A stretch of 64,000 bases of DNA from Kwoniella bestiolae CBS 10118 (taxonomy: Eukaryota; Basidiomycota; Tremellomycetes; Tremellales; Cryptococcaceae). This document shows, one piece after another, positions 12,688-24,047 of this stretch. The notes under the pieces were generated by a model, which ran no database searches, was not told where the DNA came from, and was given only the letters and a program-made list of their open reading frames with translations. The DNA lies in the NCBI RefSeq assembly GCF_000512585.2, contig NC_089241.1, forward strand, positions 4,792,001 to 4,856,000. The letters run 5' to 3'. The stretch's first letter is position 1. Each line of letters starts with the position of its first letter. A program made the translations under genes and the position numbers.

Positions 12688-13388
12688 GGTGGGAGAGACG
12701 ATGGATTAAGCGTGCATATCCGTTGAGAGGTGGTGGATGTTCGAAAGTATACGTGAATGGGTTGATTTCCTATTATAGCCAAGTTCCCGTCAGTCGATAG
12801 CGGTGACAAAGGGAAGGTGAATAGATTGATGATTGATTATGGTGTGCGCTCACTATAGGAGGATCCCTTCAAGTCGAATGATTCGATGGATGCTGAATGT
12901 CCAAGGTGAAAAAAATTTTTGATGATGATGCGGAATAATATGTGTATTGATTGAGGCTATGTTGGCGTTATGTGTTGTAATGGGTGGGATGGAAATAAGG
13001 TGAATGTATATATGTGATCGAGCGGGATGAATGAGTTTGAGCTGCTGACAAAATATGACTTGACTGAAGAAACGCGACGTAAAGGAACGAGGGGGATTAA
13101 TGTAAGATGGATTGTTTTCTTGACCTTGATCCTCGTATGATCTCGATGACAGACGATGGGATGAGCGTAAAGAAGACTGAACCAGAGTCGAAAGATGGGA
13201 TGCTTGCGGATGCACGATGATGATGGAGAATGATGGACAAGCAATTGAGAGGATGATAATGATAGGATTGAATTCAAAGGTTTATTGATTTTGTTTCAGT
13301 GCGCAGTAGTAATAATTAGTACTAGTAGAGTGGTAGTGGTAGTGGCGTGTTCTAAAGTGAGGAGTGAGAAGTGAGAAAAAAAAGGGGG

Positions 13389-13416
13389 ATTAGGGATTAG
13401 GGATTAGGGATTAGGG
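13389..13416 (+). repeat. Telomere-like tandem repeat (ATTAGGG)4
   Basis: Four exact head-to-tail ATTAGGG copies follow a GGGGG run. Each unit contains the TTAGGG telomere core but has a 7-bp period. It lies in the promoter region shared by the chitin synthase and the divergent gene at 13919. Confidence 0.9.
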
Positions 13417-13859
13417 TAATCAAGCAAACACCATATACAGTCAAGGGAGGGAAAAAGGCACGTGCACCCATCACCACACGACGTCATTTCACAAAGGAAA
13501 CCGAAACAGAAAGAGAAAGGCGCGCAAGAGTTTGAATTCAGTGGCGATGCATAATCATATGACATGCATGCAGATAGGGGGTATATATGATCATATCGTG
13601 GCATGGATGTGGGGCTCCACTGGTCTGGATTGACAAAGTTGGTCACTTAGCTTAGTTAACCCATACAACGCATTAATTTCCTGTCATTACTCGTATCGCT
13701 ATATTTTACGTACTATACTATATCATCATTCCTAGCATCATTGTGATCATCATCATCACCCCGCTCTCAACTACGATACCACTCATAACTCTCTCTCTCT
13801 CCCTCTTCTTCTATCAAAAATCACAATACTTCATCTCATAACGACTCATCCTCCCCCTC

Positions 13860-13916
13860 ATGTCATCCCCATCCCCGATCTCATCATACACCTACCTATC
13901 CCTTTGGTCCTCCTAG
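13860..13916 (+). promoter_or_regulatory. Upstream ORF ending 2 nt before a main start codon
   Basis: An ATG opens a short frame of 18 codons (MSSPSPISSYTYLSLWSS). Its TAG ends at 13916, two bases before the predicted main ATG at 13919 and in another frame. Such a position could allow termination-reinitiation or leaky-scanning control. It depends on the transcript starting upstream of 13860, which the sequence does not show. Confidence 0.4.
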
Positions 13917-13918
13917 TC

Positions 13919-15882
13919 ATGCCATCAACAACATCAAAAGACAAACACCAGATCCCTCCTCACCCAGATCGTCCCTTCTCACCTTCACCACCCAGAGAGA
14001 ATCGTCACTCCGCTTCCCGTCCTCCCTCTTTACTCTTCGGAGCACCTCCAGTCGGCACAGTCGCATCATCAAGCAGTTTCAGCATCGAGGGTCTACCCAC
14101 CACTCCAAAGTCACATCATATGCTAAACCGATCTACCTCTCACGAACACATCGACGATCTCGGATTCTTCGACCACAGCTCAAGCCCTGTCCGTCGAAAA
14201 CGTCACGAGAGTGAACCCGCGGCGCAAGGTCAAACCACCAGAGGGAGACCGATAAGCGTACATTCCAGTGCCCAAAGAAGGTGGGTTTATTCTTACACTC
14301 CAGACATTGAACTTCGTCTCTGACAGCCCCCGTAGTGACTCAGAATCCTCTACAACCTCCTCTGCATCTCCCCCTCTCGGCGCCACATCGATATTATCCA
14401 CTATCGCTACATCAACGCCCCCCAAGGGCTCAAAACCACCTACCAAATCCCCAGTCGTGTACCAAGGCCACGTACGGACTTCGAGCGATGTCACCAATCT
14501 GAGAACACCTACGTTGGACGCTCTGGGGTCACCAAAATCCTTTCAGAGCGGCTTCAGCTCGTCATCATCCGGATATGATAACCTGTCTTTCTCCAAATCT
14601 GTACCTCGTTTACACCAACCAACCGTAGTAAGGCGTACCTCTGGTCGGGGTTTGGCTTTCTTACCACCTCCAGCTCAAGCTCTCAGCCACAGTACGACCG
14701 TACATCACCAAACGCCGTCACCTCTCGCAAACATCGTGCATGAGGGTGAACGCACTCCCTCTATGGTCAGCCTGAAACATATACAACGCCACGCGAATGT
14801 CTTAGATCTAGGTCAACCCCTGGGTCACGCAGCACAGGGAAACAACGACGATCAGTTAATCTCAATGAAGGGCTCCGACGACCGTCCCGCCAATCGACCG
14901 ACCTCCTATAGCGAAATACCCCTACCTCCAACTCCTCCAGGAGAAGAACAAGTTTTGCACGAAGTGGCAGAAGGTACCATCGGTGGTGTCTTGTTTCCCC
15001 CTCACACCGAAGCTCCAATTTCTCGATTGGAGATCGAAGAAGACGAATTGATACACCCTCTGCTCACCTCAGATGTCTCAGATCTGTCCGAAACAGGATC
15101 GACCGACACAGTGTCATCGGAAGATCACGATGCCGATCAATCGGGTGTAACAACTAGCAGCAATGATCCTATCGACCATGATGTATTCCGAATAACCACG
15201 CCGGATATTGCAGAAAGAGCAGCACATGGCTCAGTTTCCAGCGCTGAAAATGCTGCTGGCTCTGTGAAAGATGCAATAGCAAGTTCAGATATGGAAAGCG
15301 AAGCAGGAGAATCAGTCGTGGAGAACATGGAGTCTGAGAGATCAACAGGGATCACAGAAGATCACCATGTAAGTCCATTGACTGTTAATCAGTTCGAGGC
15401 TGATATACATAAAGCTCAATGAGGTGGAAACACAGCATCCAAGGGAAACACAGCGGTCGATAGAAACACAACAGCCACCCCTAGTCGACCTGAACGAAAC
15501 CTCACCTACACCCACTACAATCCCACCAGAGATCGAACACCTTCCCCTCCCTACCCTCCCTTACAAACCCCGAGCCGGATCTCGAACATATCGTCCCTCG
15601 GAAACCTCATCTACACCCGATACCGATAACACCCGTCAAATATCTCTCTACGCCACTTTAAACCATCCTTCCGACCCTCTCCCCCAACTTACCGCTTATC
15701 GACTGGAACTTGCCCTCTCATGGGGCGATGCCCAGATATTCCGCTGGATCCCCGGAAGAAGGTACATCCCAGATTGGAATCTCAAGGTAGTAGGAGCAAA
15801 CGTTGTATTTGATGTTCGCGCCGTGGTGAAGAGTGTGGTATCTAGAATTCCCATTTTCTGGCGATTCGCCTCTTGGTTGTAG
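13919..15882 (+). CDS. Uncharacterised Ser/Pro-rich disordered protein
   Basis: Exons are 13919-14280, 14327-15368 and 15424-15882, giving 620 residues. Nearly all of it is low-complexity and disordered, rich in Ser, Pro and Thr. It has proline-directed sites (LPTTPKS, PLPPTPPGEE) and an acidic central part (DELIHPLLTSDVSDLSETGSTD). The only compact-looking region is the last 65 residues (AYRLELALSWGDAQIF, VVFDVRAVVKSVVSRIPIFW), which could form an amphipathic or membrane-associated helix. I do not recognise a family. The second intron uses a TGAG acceptor at 15420-15423, which is less usual; the downstream CAG would break the frame. The 18-codon uORF ends 2 nt before the start. It is divergent from the chitin synthase. 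Confidence 0.7.
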
Positions 15883-16424
15883 AATATATCTAACTTACTG
15901 TAACGTATTTTGTAATTAGTTGTATCATGTCTTTCAATCTCATCATGTATGATTCGTTGCATGTCCAACAGTTGGTCGGTCGACAATGTTGAATACACTT
16001 CAGGCCGGCCTTAGGGAACGCATGCTTCGCCTCCTATTGGCATTCCATTAAATTTATGTTAGTTGACTGGTCTAATGGATGGCAAATATGATACTGGCTG
16101 TCCGAGGTTCTGAAGCACGCTCGGTTGACTGAGTAACGCCGTACAGTATACTAGGCTTCACTGCGTGACCACAAAGACGCACTAGAGTTTACAGTACACA
16201 TTGACGGAATGGTATTATACGACTATTGATCTCCTAGAGATGGGTTCAATCTCCTTTCATCCTGATGTCTGGAACGACGCTTCGGCCTCCAGCAATATTG
16301 ACCAGGAAGAGGTACAAGAATTGATTTATGCCATGGTGTCATGTAAATGTCATAACGGTTTCATAATATAAAATAAATGCTATGCAACAGTAACTCTTAC
16401 TATCTATCTCTGCGTAAAGCCATG
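15883..16424. other. Convergent intergenic region
   Basis: 3' flanks of the 13919 gene (+) and of the importin gene (-). It is AT-rich toward 16360. I see no gene or repeat. Confidence 0.6.
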
Positions 16425-19400
16425 TCAGCTCAGGAACTTCTCCAAACTTCGTTTAGTTCCTTCATCCGCTTTCTCCCAGAAAGGACCCAATCCAACAGTA
16501 TGAGCCTGATGCAAGACCTGAACGATGTAACGTTTGAGTGACACGGCATATGCTGGATCGCTGTCCTCCAAGTGCACTCGACGCTTTCCCTCGGGCGTAT
16601 CTGATAGTCTCATTAGCTTCCACGCCTTCAAGGGGCCGAACGGGTGACTCACATTGAATTTCCGACCATTGCGTGGAATGTTCATCTTGCCAAGGTCGAA
16701 GGCCAGTCCTGACAGGAGAAAGTCAGCCCAACTCTTCGTTGACTGTAGATGATCGAGCTCACTCTATACCATTGGGGTCGTCTTGAGCGACTTGCACTTC
16801 GCCGAGGACATCAAGGAATATATTCACTGAGAAACGTCAGCGCTGATCATCAAAACCCACACATGACTTACTAAATTCCCCATCAAATCGATCTAACACA
16901 TGATGATCGCCCTGGAATGATTAGCTCTGCCACGTCAAATTATCACTCACCGTTGTAAGCAAAGCGCCAGCTCCCATGGCTACAGCTTTTCTCATCCGAG
17001 TCTCGCCGACATAATCGAAATTCCTCCAAAGAGCATCAAGCACTTCGTCCAACAGTTTTACTCCATCCCTGTTCTGCATTCTGGCCGATTCCGCCACTAA
17101 TTGAAGGAAGATACGAGGATCGAGCATCGCAATTCTAGATAGAATTTCCAGATAAGCAGCAAGGATCAAGCCGGATGCTTTATCGTCTTCCAGAGCGGTC
17201 GTGATGTGTTGGAAGATACCCGAATGGAGAAGAAGTGGTGCGAGTTGAGCTAGTGGCGCGGTACGGACGAGAAGTGAAATGGTCGAGAGAATGCGACTGA
17301 CCGCTTCGGCGTTGGGTTTGCTAGTAGCCAGAGCCTTGGCAAAAGTCGATGTGATAGCTTCACCGTATGCTTGAGTGATACCGGTGGCATCGAGCAGGAG
17401 GTAAGAATCGAGGAGGGGCAGGAGTTTCGAAAGGAGGTCCATGTTCTCTCCTAGCATAGTCAGGAGACCAGGTAATAATCGTATCAAACCAGTTTCCTTG
17501 GTGGGCTGGTAAGGTGAAGCAGCGTTCCACAATGCTGTTTGCCATAATATCAAACCATCATCCTCGAAAAAGTCTTTCGCTGGGGGTTGAAGACTCTCTT
17601 CGATAAGAGGGATAACCAGTTCCATGAGATCGCCAGAAGTCGCTCTTGCGGCGGATACAAGCTTGGTGGTGAGAACGACCAGGGATGCTTTGAATAACCA
17701 TTCTCCTTCTAACCCTCCCGCGCTGTGCCACAAAACTGGCACAGATTGAGCAAGTCGTGGCAAGAAAGGCAGTATCTGATCTCCGACCCTTTCGATCACC
17801 ACACCAATTGCGTCGTTGACGTATCGCTTTCCGTCGAGAGTGGCGGCCTCGCCAAGCAATTTGGTTCTGAATGTCAGCGTGATCATAACAATATGGACTT
17901 ACAATTCTTCGACTGTCTGTTGAAGGTATGGGATGAAATAATCGATAGGAAGCTCCCAAAGCTATAATCTGTCAGCGATATCCAGAGCACGCTCTCACTC
18001 ACATCTACACATTCTCTGATTGCAATGCATGCGCTCAGCTGCACAGCTTTATCGGTGGATTCGCTGCGTTCAGAAAGCAGGTGAAGAAGCATTTGCCAAA
18101 CGATGGGTAGCTTGGCAGTTTCCTCATCAGCACTGACCCATTCCCCTATAAGCCAAGCCACTCGTCGCTTTGCTATACGATGGCTGGGAAAAAGTTAGCC
18201 CTTGTCCTGTCATCACTCAAAACCCACAGTGGTTGACCGCTTCCGATCCAGCCGGCAATTCCAGTCAATAAAGCGTTGAAATCGACACCACCATAAGACG
18301 CTATCGATCTGCTCAGTCTTCCCAAAGCGCAATAGACAGCTTCACGTCGCAGAATGGAGGGTAAATCGTGCGCAGGTGCAGCTGCTTGGTGAGCTAAGTA
18401 ATACGATTTTATCACTCACCTTCAGTCGTGGCAAGCAACTTGATCATTTCCGGTTCAATGACTTTGTGCTCTTTAGGTATATTACGACAGGCGTTGTTCA
18501 GAGCAATCAAGACTCTTTCAGCGCAGGGCTGAAAGGTCGTCAGCGAATAGCATACGTGGAGATGTCGGTTGTTTGACCCACCCTGAACTCGAATGACCAC
18601 GCTTCCTCGTCAAAGCTCTCGCCAACCAACCACTCTTCCGGCTCGTCCTCCAATGCTTCGAGGTCTGTCGATGTGAGCGGCAGGAGCTTGTCCACGAGAA
18701 GGTGGAAGGCGGACAAGATAAAATGGGGGGTAAAAACTGTCGTCAGCGTTGTATAGCAGAGAGAAACTTACTATCCGGATGATCATGCGCTAAGATAGGT
18801 AAAACGTCCTTGAAGAGGAGAAGACCGAGCAAGAGGAAGCGCTTGGGATAGGGGCAAAAGTCGGAATCTTCTCGAGTTCAGCTGCGTTCGTTCGTGCATA
18901 GACTCACCATCATTGGCAACCGCTCCATCTGAACCTGCTACTACACCTCCTACTTCTCCCCACCACCAACCTACACCAGAAGTGACACCCGGTATCTTGC
19001 AAAATCCCTTTGGGTCAAGCCCGAGCATAACTCGCCACCATTTACCAATAGCTCGTAAGTGCTTGGTCAATGACTTGGTAAGCTTTTCAGAGCCTGGTTG
19101 AGTAACGAGACGAATGCGGTGTGCTTGAATGATCGGAGCGTGGTGGACGGAATGATGAACGAGATTGTTGATCTACGGCGAAATGTAAGATGGACCTCCA
19201 TGATATCGCACATTCATACAACTCACCCTTTGATGTGCTTCTTGTGTTTGTAGACCTTTTGCGCGAGACCATTGCCATTGACAGAGTCGAGCAAGAATTC
19301 TACTTTGTTAGCTCTGCTCAACGATACCTATCACTCACTTAAAGGAGTATCGCCCAGCCTCTGCAAGCGTGACGTCTTCTTGTCCATTCCGCTCATGCTC

Positions 19401-20140
19401 CGCCCATATGGCCAAAACCCTTCCTACAGGATCTGTGAACACATCTTCAAACTTCTGCATGACCAAAGCCCCATGAGACACCTTGACAGTCCTCCACTCC
19501 TTGGCAAGCGCGTTGATGGTCCACAAAGTGTTGAGAAGGATGGTACTAGTAGATGAAGAGGAGGAAGAAGGGTTGTCGAGATGGGCCAAGCACATCATGA
19601 GAGGTTCGAGAAGCAGTTGAGGGAGGTTCTGCCATGTTTTAGGATATTCAATTCTAGCAATTGCAACTAACAGTCCGAGTTGAGGTCGAGCGATCTGATG
19701 ACATGATGTAAGCTAATGGGGATGATATGGGGTGAGACCGAACTCACCGCCATGTCTCCTTCCTCAAGAAAGCTGAAGAGTCTCTCTCGAATTTCAGGCT
19801 TTCTGTTCTCTGGTACCAGACTACATTCCCATTAGCAAAGCCGCTGGTATATATGGTACTCACGCTTTGCTCCTCCATTTGGTCTTAAGCTCCCTCGCTG
19901 TGATCACCGAAGCCATAAGTCGCTCTTGTTGGGAGAGAGATTTATCTGCAGCAAGAGCCTGAAGAGCGACAAAGAACTCTATAGATTGTGTCAGCACTGG
20001 CATCTCTCGTTCCTCGAAGAGATCGTTGCCTCACCTGGCTGTTTGAACAGCTCTGACAAAGTCTGCTGATCTCGCACATACCCTTCGTTGGAAGAGGGGT
20101 TGACGAGGGCATGCAAAAGCATGCGAAGGTCTGCAGACAT
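16425..20140 (-). CDS. KAP120: Importin-11 / karyopherin Kap120
   Basis: Sixteen exons: 20140-20035, 19978-19864, 19820-19748, 19694-19339, 19299-19227, 19172-18908, 18867-18772, 18736-18582, 18528-18420, 18381-18228, 18183-18003, 17961-17903, 17866-16951, 16911-16872, 16826-16770 and 16708-16425. They total 3,039 nt, giving 1,012 residues, matching the roughly 1,000-residue importin-beta family. The N-terminus carries the importin-beta N-terminal signature (SVITARELKTKW, IARPQLGLLVAIARIEYP). The body is HEAT-like helical repeats (IAKRRVAWLIGEW, AVQLSACIAIRECVD, LWELPIDYFIPYL). The pattern 'YPKRFLLLGLLLFKDVL' and a Glu/Asp loop before SFEFR fit importin-11. Family members carry cargo such as ribosomal proteins and ubiquitin-conjugating enzymes into the nucleus. 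Introns are very short; 18737-18771 is only 35 nt. At 18382-18419 an earlier TAG would give a 26-nt intron, so I chose the CAG 12 nt further on. Confidence 0.9.
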
Positions 20141-20476
20141 GGTCGAGGGAGTCGTCTGGGGGTGAGTCGGGAGTGACTGTCTGTGAATGTTATGGATAGA
20201 GAAGAGAAGAGAACGAGGAAGGATTACAGTGAGTCATATCTTGGATGCTTTTGATTTTCTGGTACGTTGGATGAGGGTCATTTACACCAAAAGGAAAAGG
20301 ATATCATACATTACGTAATCAACGATCAGATCTCGTTGATATCGATAAAAATCAAAATACGAGTGTACGAGCAACATGAATGAGTTTTTTCATCTCTGGG
20401 AACAGGACATCATCATACTTGACAAGACGGCTATCTATCCATACTCTGCGGAGCCCATACTCATCACCTCGTCAAG
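20141..20476. other. Bidirectional promoter, KAP120 / TRM61
   Basis: 336 bp between two divergent start codons, the shared upstream region of an importin and a tRNA methyltransferase. I see no clear TATA box on either strand. Confidence 0.55.
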
Positions 20477-22107
20477 ATGCAGACCGACAACTCGGGACAG
20501 CAGCCGGAGAGCTCACGGGCTAGCAGCGCCAACAAGTCCATGTTCCACTCCAAAACATCCATCGAAGCAGGAGATCTCGTTATCATCTACATGGTGAGTC
20601 AAGCTGTCATACGACCTAGCTAACCTTCTCAGTCTAGGGATAATATGACTGCGATCACAATAACCCCCGGAGAAGTGATACATAACAAGTATGGTCGCTA
20701 TGTTCACGACGATTTGATTGGGCAAAAGTTCGGAACAAAAGTGAGTCCGAGTCCGTGTCAATCGTTACTGAACTAACATCTTTCAGCTTCATTCGCCCCC
20801 TCCACACGCAGGCTATGTCCATCTCCTTCGACCCACCCCTGAATTATGGACTCTATCACTTCCTCATCGAACGCAGATTCTCTACCTACCCGATATATCT
20901 TACATCACCATGCGTCTGGGAGTGCGAGTAGGAGGGAAAGTGATAGAGGCTGGAACGGGGAGTGGAAGTATGACTCACAGTTTATCGAGAACTGTGGGAC
21001 CGTTAGGAAAAGTTTTCTCTTTTGAGTATCATCAGCCCAGATATGAAAAAGCTTTGTGAGTCAACATTTTCAGCAGAAAGGTTGCTAATGGGAATAGAGA
21101 GGAATTTGCGTCCCACGGATTGGACAATGTCCACCTGCAGCATCGGAATGTTTGTAAAGATGGATTTAGTGGTGCTACAGATGTAGAAGGAGGTATGTCC
21201 CGAAGCTCTCGTGGCTATGCGCATGTCACTGACATCTTATCTAGTTTTTCTGGACTTGCCTGCACCTTGGGAAGCAATACCTCATGCGATGAAAACCTTA
21301 CGAGTGAGTATTGGAAATCTAGCCATACGTGACTATCCAACACTGACTTCTATATAGCCCGATATCATTACGAAGATCTGCTGCTTCAGCCCTTGTCTCG
21401 AACAAGTCCTGAAGACGGTATCTACTCTTCGATCAGAGGGTTTCTCAGGTTAGTGTCTCCGCATTAATCGGGCATTATTGCTACTGACCTTCAAAGTAGA
21501 CATCTTCACTCAGGAAGTCCTGATACGTACACACGAGCTCGTCAAGGAGACTGATCCGGATCATCTAAACTCAGTTTCATCAATAATAGATCGTCTGAAA
21601 GCTCACGAGAAACGAAAAGTGGAGAGAAGAGCGGTACAGATGAAAACGGCTAGAGAGAAGATTAGAAGGCAGAAAGGGGGCGAGAACGCTACCGCTATCG
21701 CGGAAACAACAGAATCATCAGAGGCTGGACAGAAGAGGAAATTGGAAACGGATGGATCCAAGGATGTAGATGCGGAAGAAGAGGAGAAACCTCAAGCCAA
21801 GGATTATACCCCATGGACCGAGCCCGAGACGCAGCTGGGTTCTGCTGTTCTCACGAAACCCACTCCCGAGATGAAAGGTCATACCTCTTACCTCACTTTC
21901 GCCTCCTTCTATCCCGAAAGTGTACGAAACGCCATCGCCGCTCAAGATTCCAACAAGACCGCTATTGCTACACCTAGACTTGCGGAGATAGTAGCAGAGG
22001 GAAGGATCAGAGCAGGAAGTCAGGAAACGGAATATGGGAGTGATGGTTTGGATGAAGTCATGGGGACGTTGACAGAAGAGGAGATGATCGCTCTTGCTGG
22101 TCAGTAG
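20477..22107 (+). CDS. TRM61: tRNA (adenine-58-N1)-methyltransferase catalytic subunit Trm61
   Basis: Seven exons: 20477-20593, 20633-20740, 20787-21055, 21098-21192, 21245-21303, 21358-21448 and 21500-22107, giving 448 residues. The N-terminus has the Trm61/TrmI features SIEAGDLVIIYMSRDN and ITPGEVIHNKYG. The Rossmann SAM-binding motif VIEAGTGSGSM is near residues 127-137, motif II is FSFEYH, and the catalytic motif IV is VFLDLPAPWEA (the DxPxPW Asp). A basic, acidic-flanked linker (residues about 280-350) is inserted before the C-terminal end, as in other fungal members. Trm61 with Trm6 methylates A58 of tRNAs in the nucleus, which is essential for initiator tRNA stability in yeast. Its stop is only 110 bp from the stop of the convergent gene at 22218. 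Confidence 0.94.
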
Positions 22108-22217
22108 ACGTACTGTATGCATATATGAACCAAACCATACGGAGATATGGGGACGAAGTAAAAATAGCAGATATAGCAGGAAAGGCAAAAGAAAGTATAG
22201 TTTGCCATAATATCTAA

Positions 22218-23444
22218 TCAAACCATCCCCCTGGCAATCAACCCTGGAAGGTTCATCTGTAACCATCGAGCAGAGTGCCTCACTCTGTCGAAATCCTCTC
22301 TCCTGGCTCCTACAAGGACCGCGATATCTTTCCAATCCCTTACCCTAGAGTCGGTTCGGAGCTGATCATAGAGCGATTGATCTTGATTCAGCAGTAATGC
22401 TACTCATTGGTTTAGCGATAACCTTACCATCCAATGCAAAGTTGCTTACCCGTAATGTTACCTCTGACTTTGGCTAAAAGAGTGTTACTACCTGTTCCCT
22501 TCCCCTTTGACAGTCTCGAGCGATCGACGCTATTGCAAGTACAACCGCATTTCGAACAGGAATCTCCATGATTTGACATCGTTCGAAGAGGTGTATCCTC
22601 TCTTGAAGATACCTTTGAACCTTCTGCAACCTCCGTTTGTGGGTTCTTGTATAGATGTCCCATAAATTCCGGTTCCTCCTCTTCTTCCATCTCGAATCGT
22701 AATCGTTTGCCAAGTGAGGGACTCGGGAGAGATAGATCTTGTTGAGTCGAATGGGAAGGATGACCGAATTTGCGGAGGGGAATGACAGGTCTAGTGTTCT
22801 CTGAGGGGGGTTGAGTTGAAGAATGAATGATCTGAAAACGGACGCTGTGATCAGCACAAATGGTATAACACCATTAACTCCTCAAATTCTTACTCATCTG
22901 TTGCGGTGATTGTCTCACTGTCATCGCGCTCCCCACAAAGACTATCTCGTCGTCTTCGTCATCTACTTCACCTTCGATCTCCTGCTTATACAACTTTCTC
23001 GGTCAGCTCTATCTCAATCAAATTCCGAGTATAATCCACTCACCATCACCGATTCATCATTCGCGGGCGAGACAGATTTAGCCCAAAATAACGGCTCCTT
23101 CTCTTCTTCTTCAAGGTCAATGATCTTTTTACCTGAGCGATTAAAATTGTCAACTTAGCATCATCATTGACTGTAAACTGAAAAAGGACCAAAAAGCCCC
23201 AAAAAGACTGACCTGAACTCTTAGGTTTGGAAGCATCCGCTTGAAGCTGACGAGAGCTCTCGTACAAAACCAAAGGCAAATTTCGCCATCCGGCAGCATT
23301 TCCATGTCCATCTGCAATATCGAGCATGGCTTCAAGTGAAGGACTAGCAGGGCTCGCTGGGGGTAATCTTGAGATTGAAGGTTTCTTCTGCGTAGGTGGA
23401 GGTGTTGGAAGATGATTGGTGGTTGTTGGAGTGATTTCTCTCAT
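22218..23444 (-). CDS. Uncharacterised protein with a Cys cluster
   Basis: Exons are 23444-23213, 23132-23044, 22981-22894, 22800-22450 and 22399-22218, giving 313 residues. The N-terminal part has an ordered block (LEAMLDIADGHGNAAGWRNL). The middle is acidic (IIDLEEEEKEPLFWA, VDDEDDEIVFVGSAM). A CSKCGCTC cluster near residue 220 could bind a metal. The C-terminus looks like a compact helical module (DQSLYDQLRTDSRVRDWKDI... RHSARWLQMNLPGL). I do not recognise the family. The fourth-exon acceptor was chosen at 22801 because the nearer CAG puts the frame into a stop; that intron (93 nt) is the weakest point of the model. Confidence 0.7.
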
Positions 23445-24047
23445 TTTGATTGAAGGGTGTATGAGCTGAGGTGATCAACGGGAATTGAGATTTATTGAAG
23501 AGCAAGTGAAGAGGATCGTATGGGATTTGGTGATGGTGTGAGTGTATTTGATACGGTGGAAAGATCAATGAACGTTTGTGAGAAGTGTTTTTGGTTTGAA
23601 TGAGGAAGAGGGATGTATGGAGACAGGAAGAACAACTTTGGAAGGATGATGATACAATTTCTTGACGATTTATATTGAACATTGCGGTTGAGTGAATCAG
23701 TGCAGCATGTCAGTAACGAGTCATGGGTAAAGTCGGTTACCATGGCAACGCGATCAAACATCGGGTTACCATCATTAGTGACTGGCTTTATGGTTATTGT
23801 TCTTCAGTCATCTTCAATCTACTAACAACATGCAATGCATGATCAATATTGAGTTGCTTCTTAGTCAATGATCATAGATGTTCCAAGCGTCAAAGATCCT
23901 TCGCCTTTTGGTCCAGTCAGCGTAGCATATTCAATATTTGCATAAAACCAGATCCAAAACCTTATAACCCCCTTATGCTTTGATTCATCTATTCTTACAT
24001 GCCAAACCTTGCTTGCACCCTGTCCCTATCCGATGACAAGTTTAGAC
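23445..24047. other. Intergenic region, tandem minus-strand genes
   Basis: Promoter of the 22218-23444 gene and 3' flank of hexokinase. Open frames here are His/Ser-rich leader-like sequence without family resemblance. Confidence 0.55.

Larger units (their letters stand above)
12688..13918. other. Divergent promoter region of chitin synthase and the 13919 gene
   Basis: A long (1.2 kb) head-to-head intergenic region. It contains a (ATTAGGG)4 tract at 13389-13416, a GTAGTG triplet-like run near 13328-13345, a CT-rich tract near 13788-13812 and an upstream ORF at 13860-13916. Minus-strand open frames here are Ser/His/Pro-rich with no family resemblance and are probably 5' leader of the chitin synthase transcript. 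Confidence 0.6.

Noticed and set aside
12853..13277. Minus-strand His/Ser/Ile-rich frames upstream of the chitin synthase
   Set aside because: Composition fits AT/TC-rich untranslated leader. There is no family resemblance and they overlap each other in two frames.
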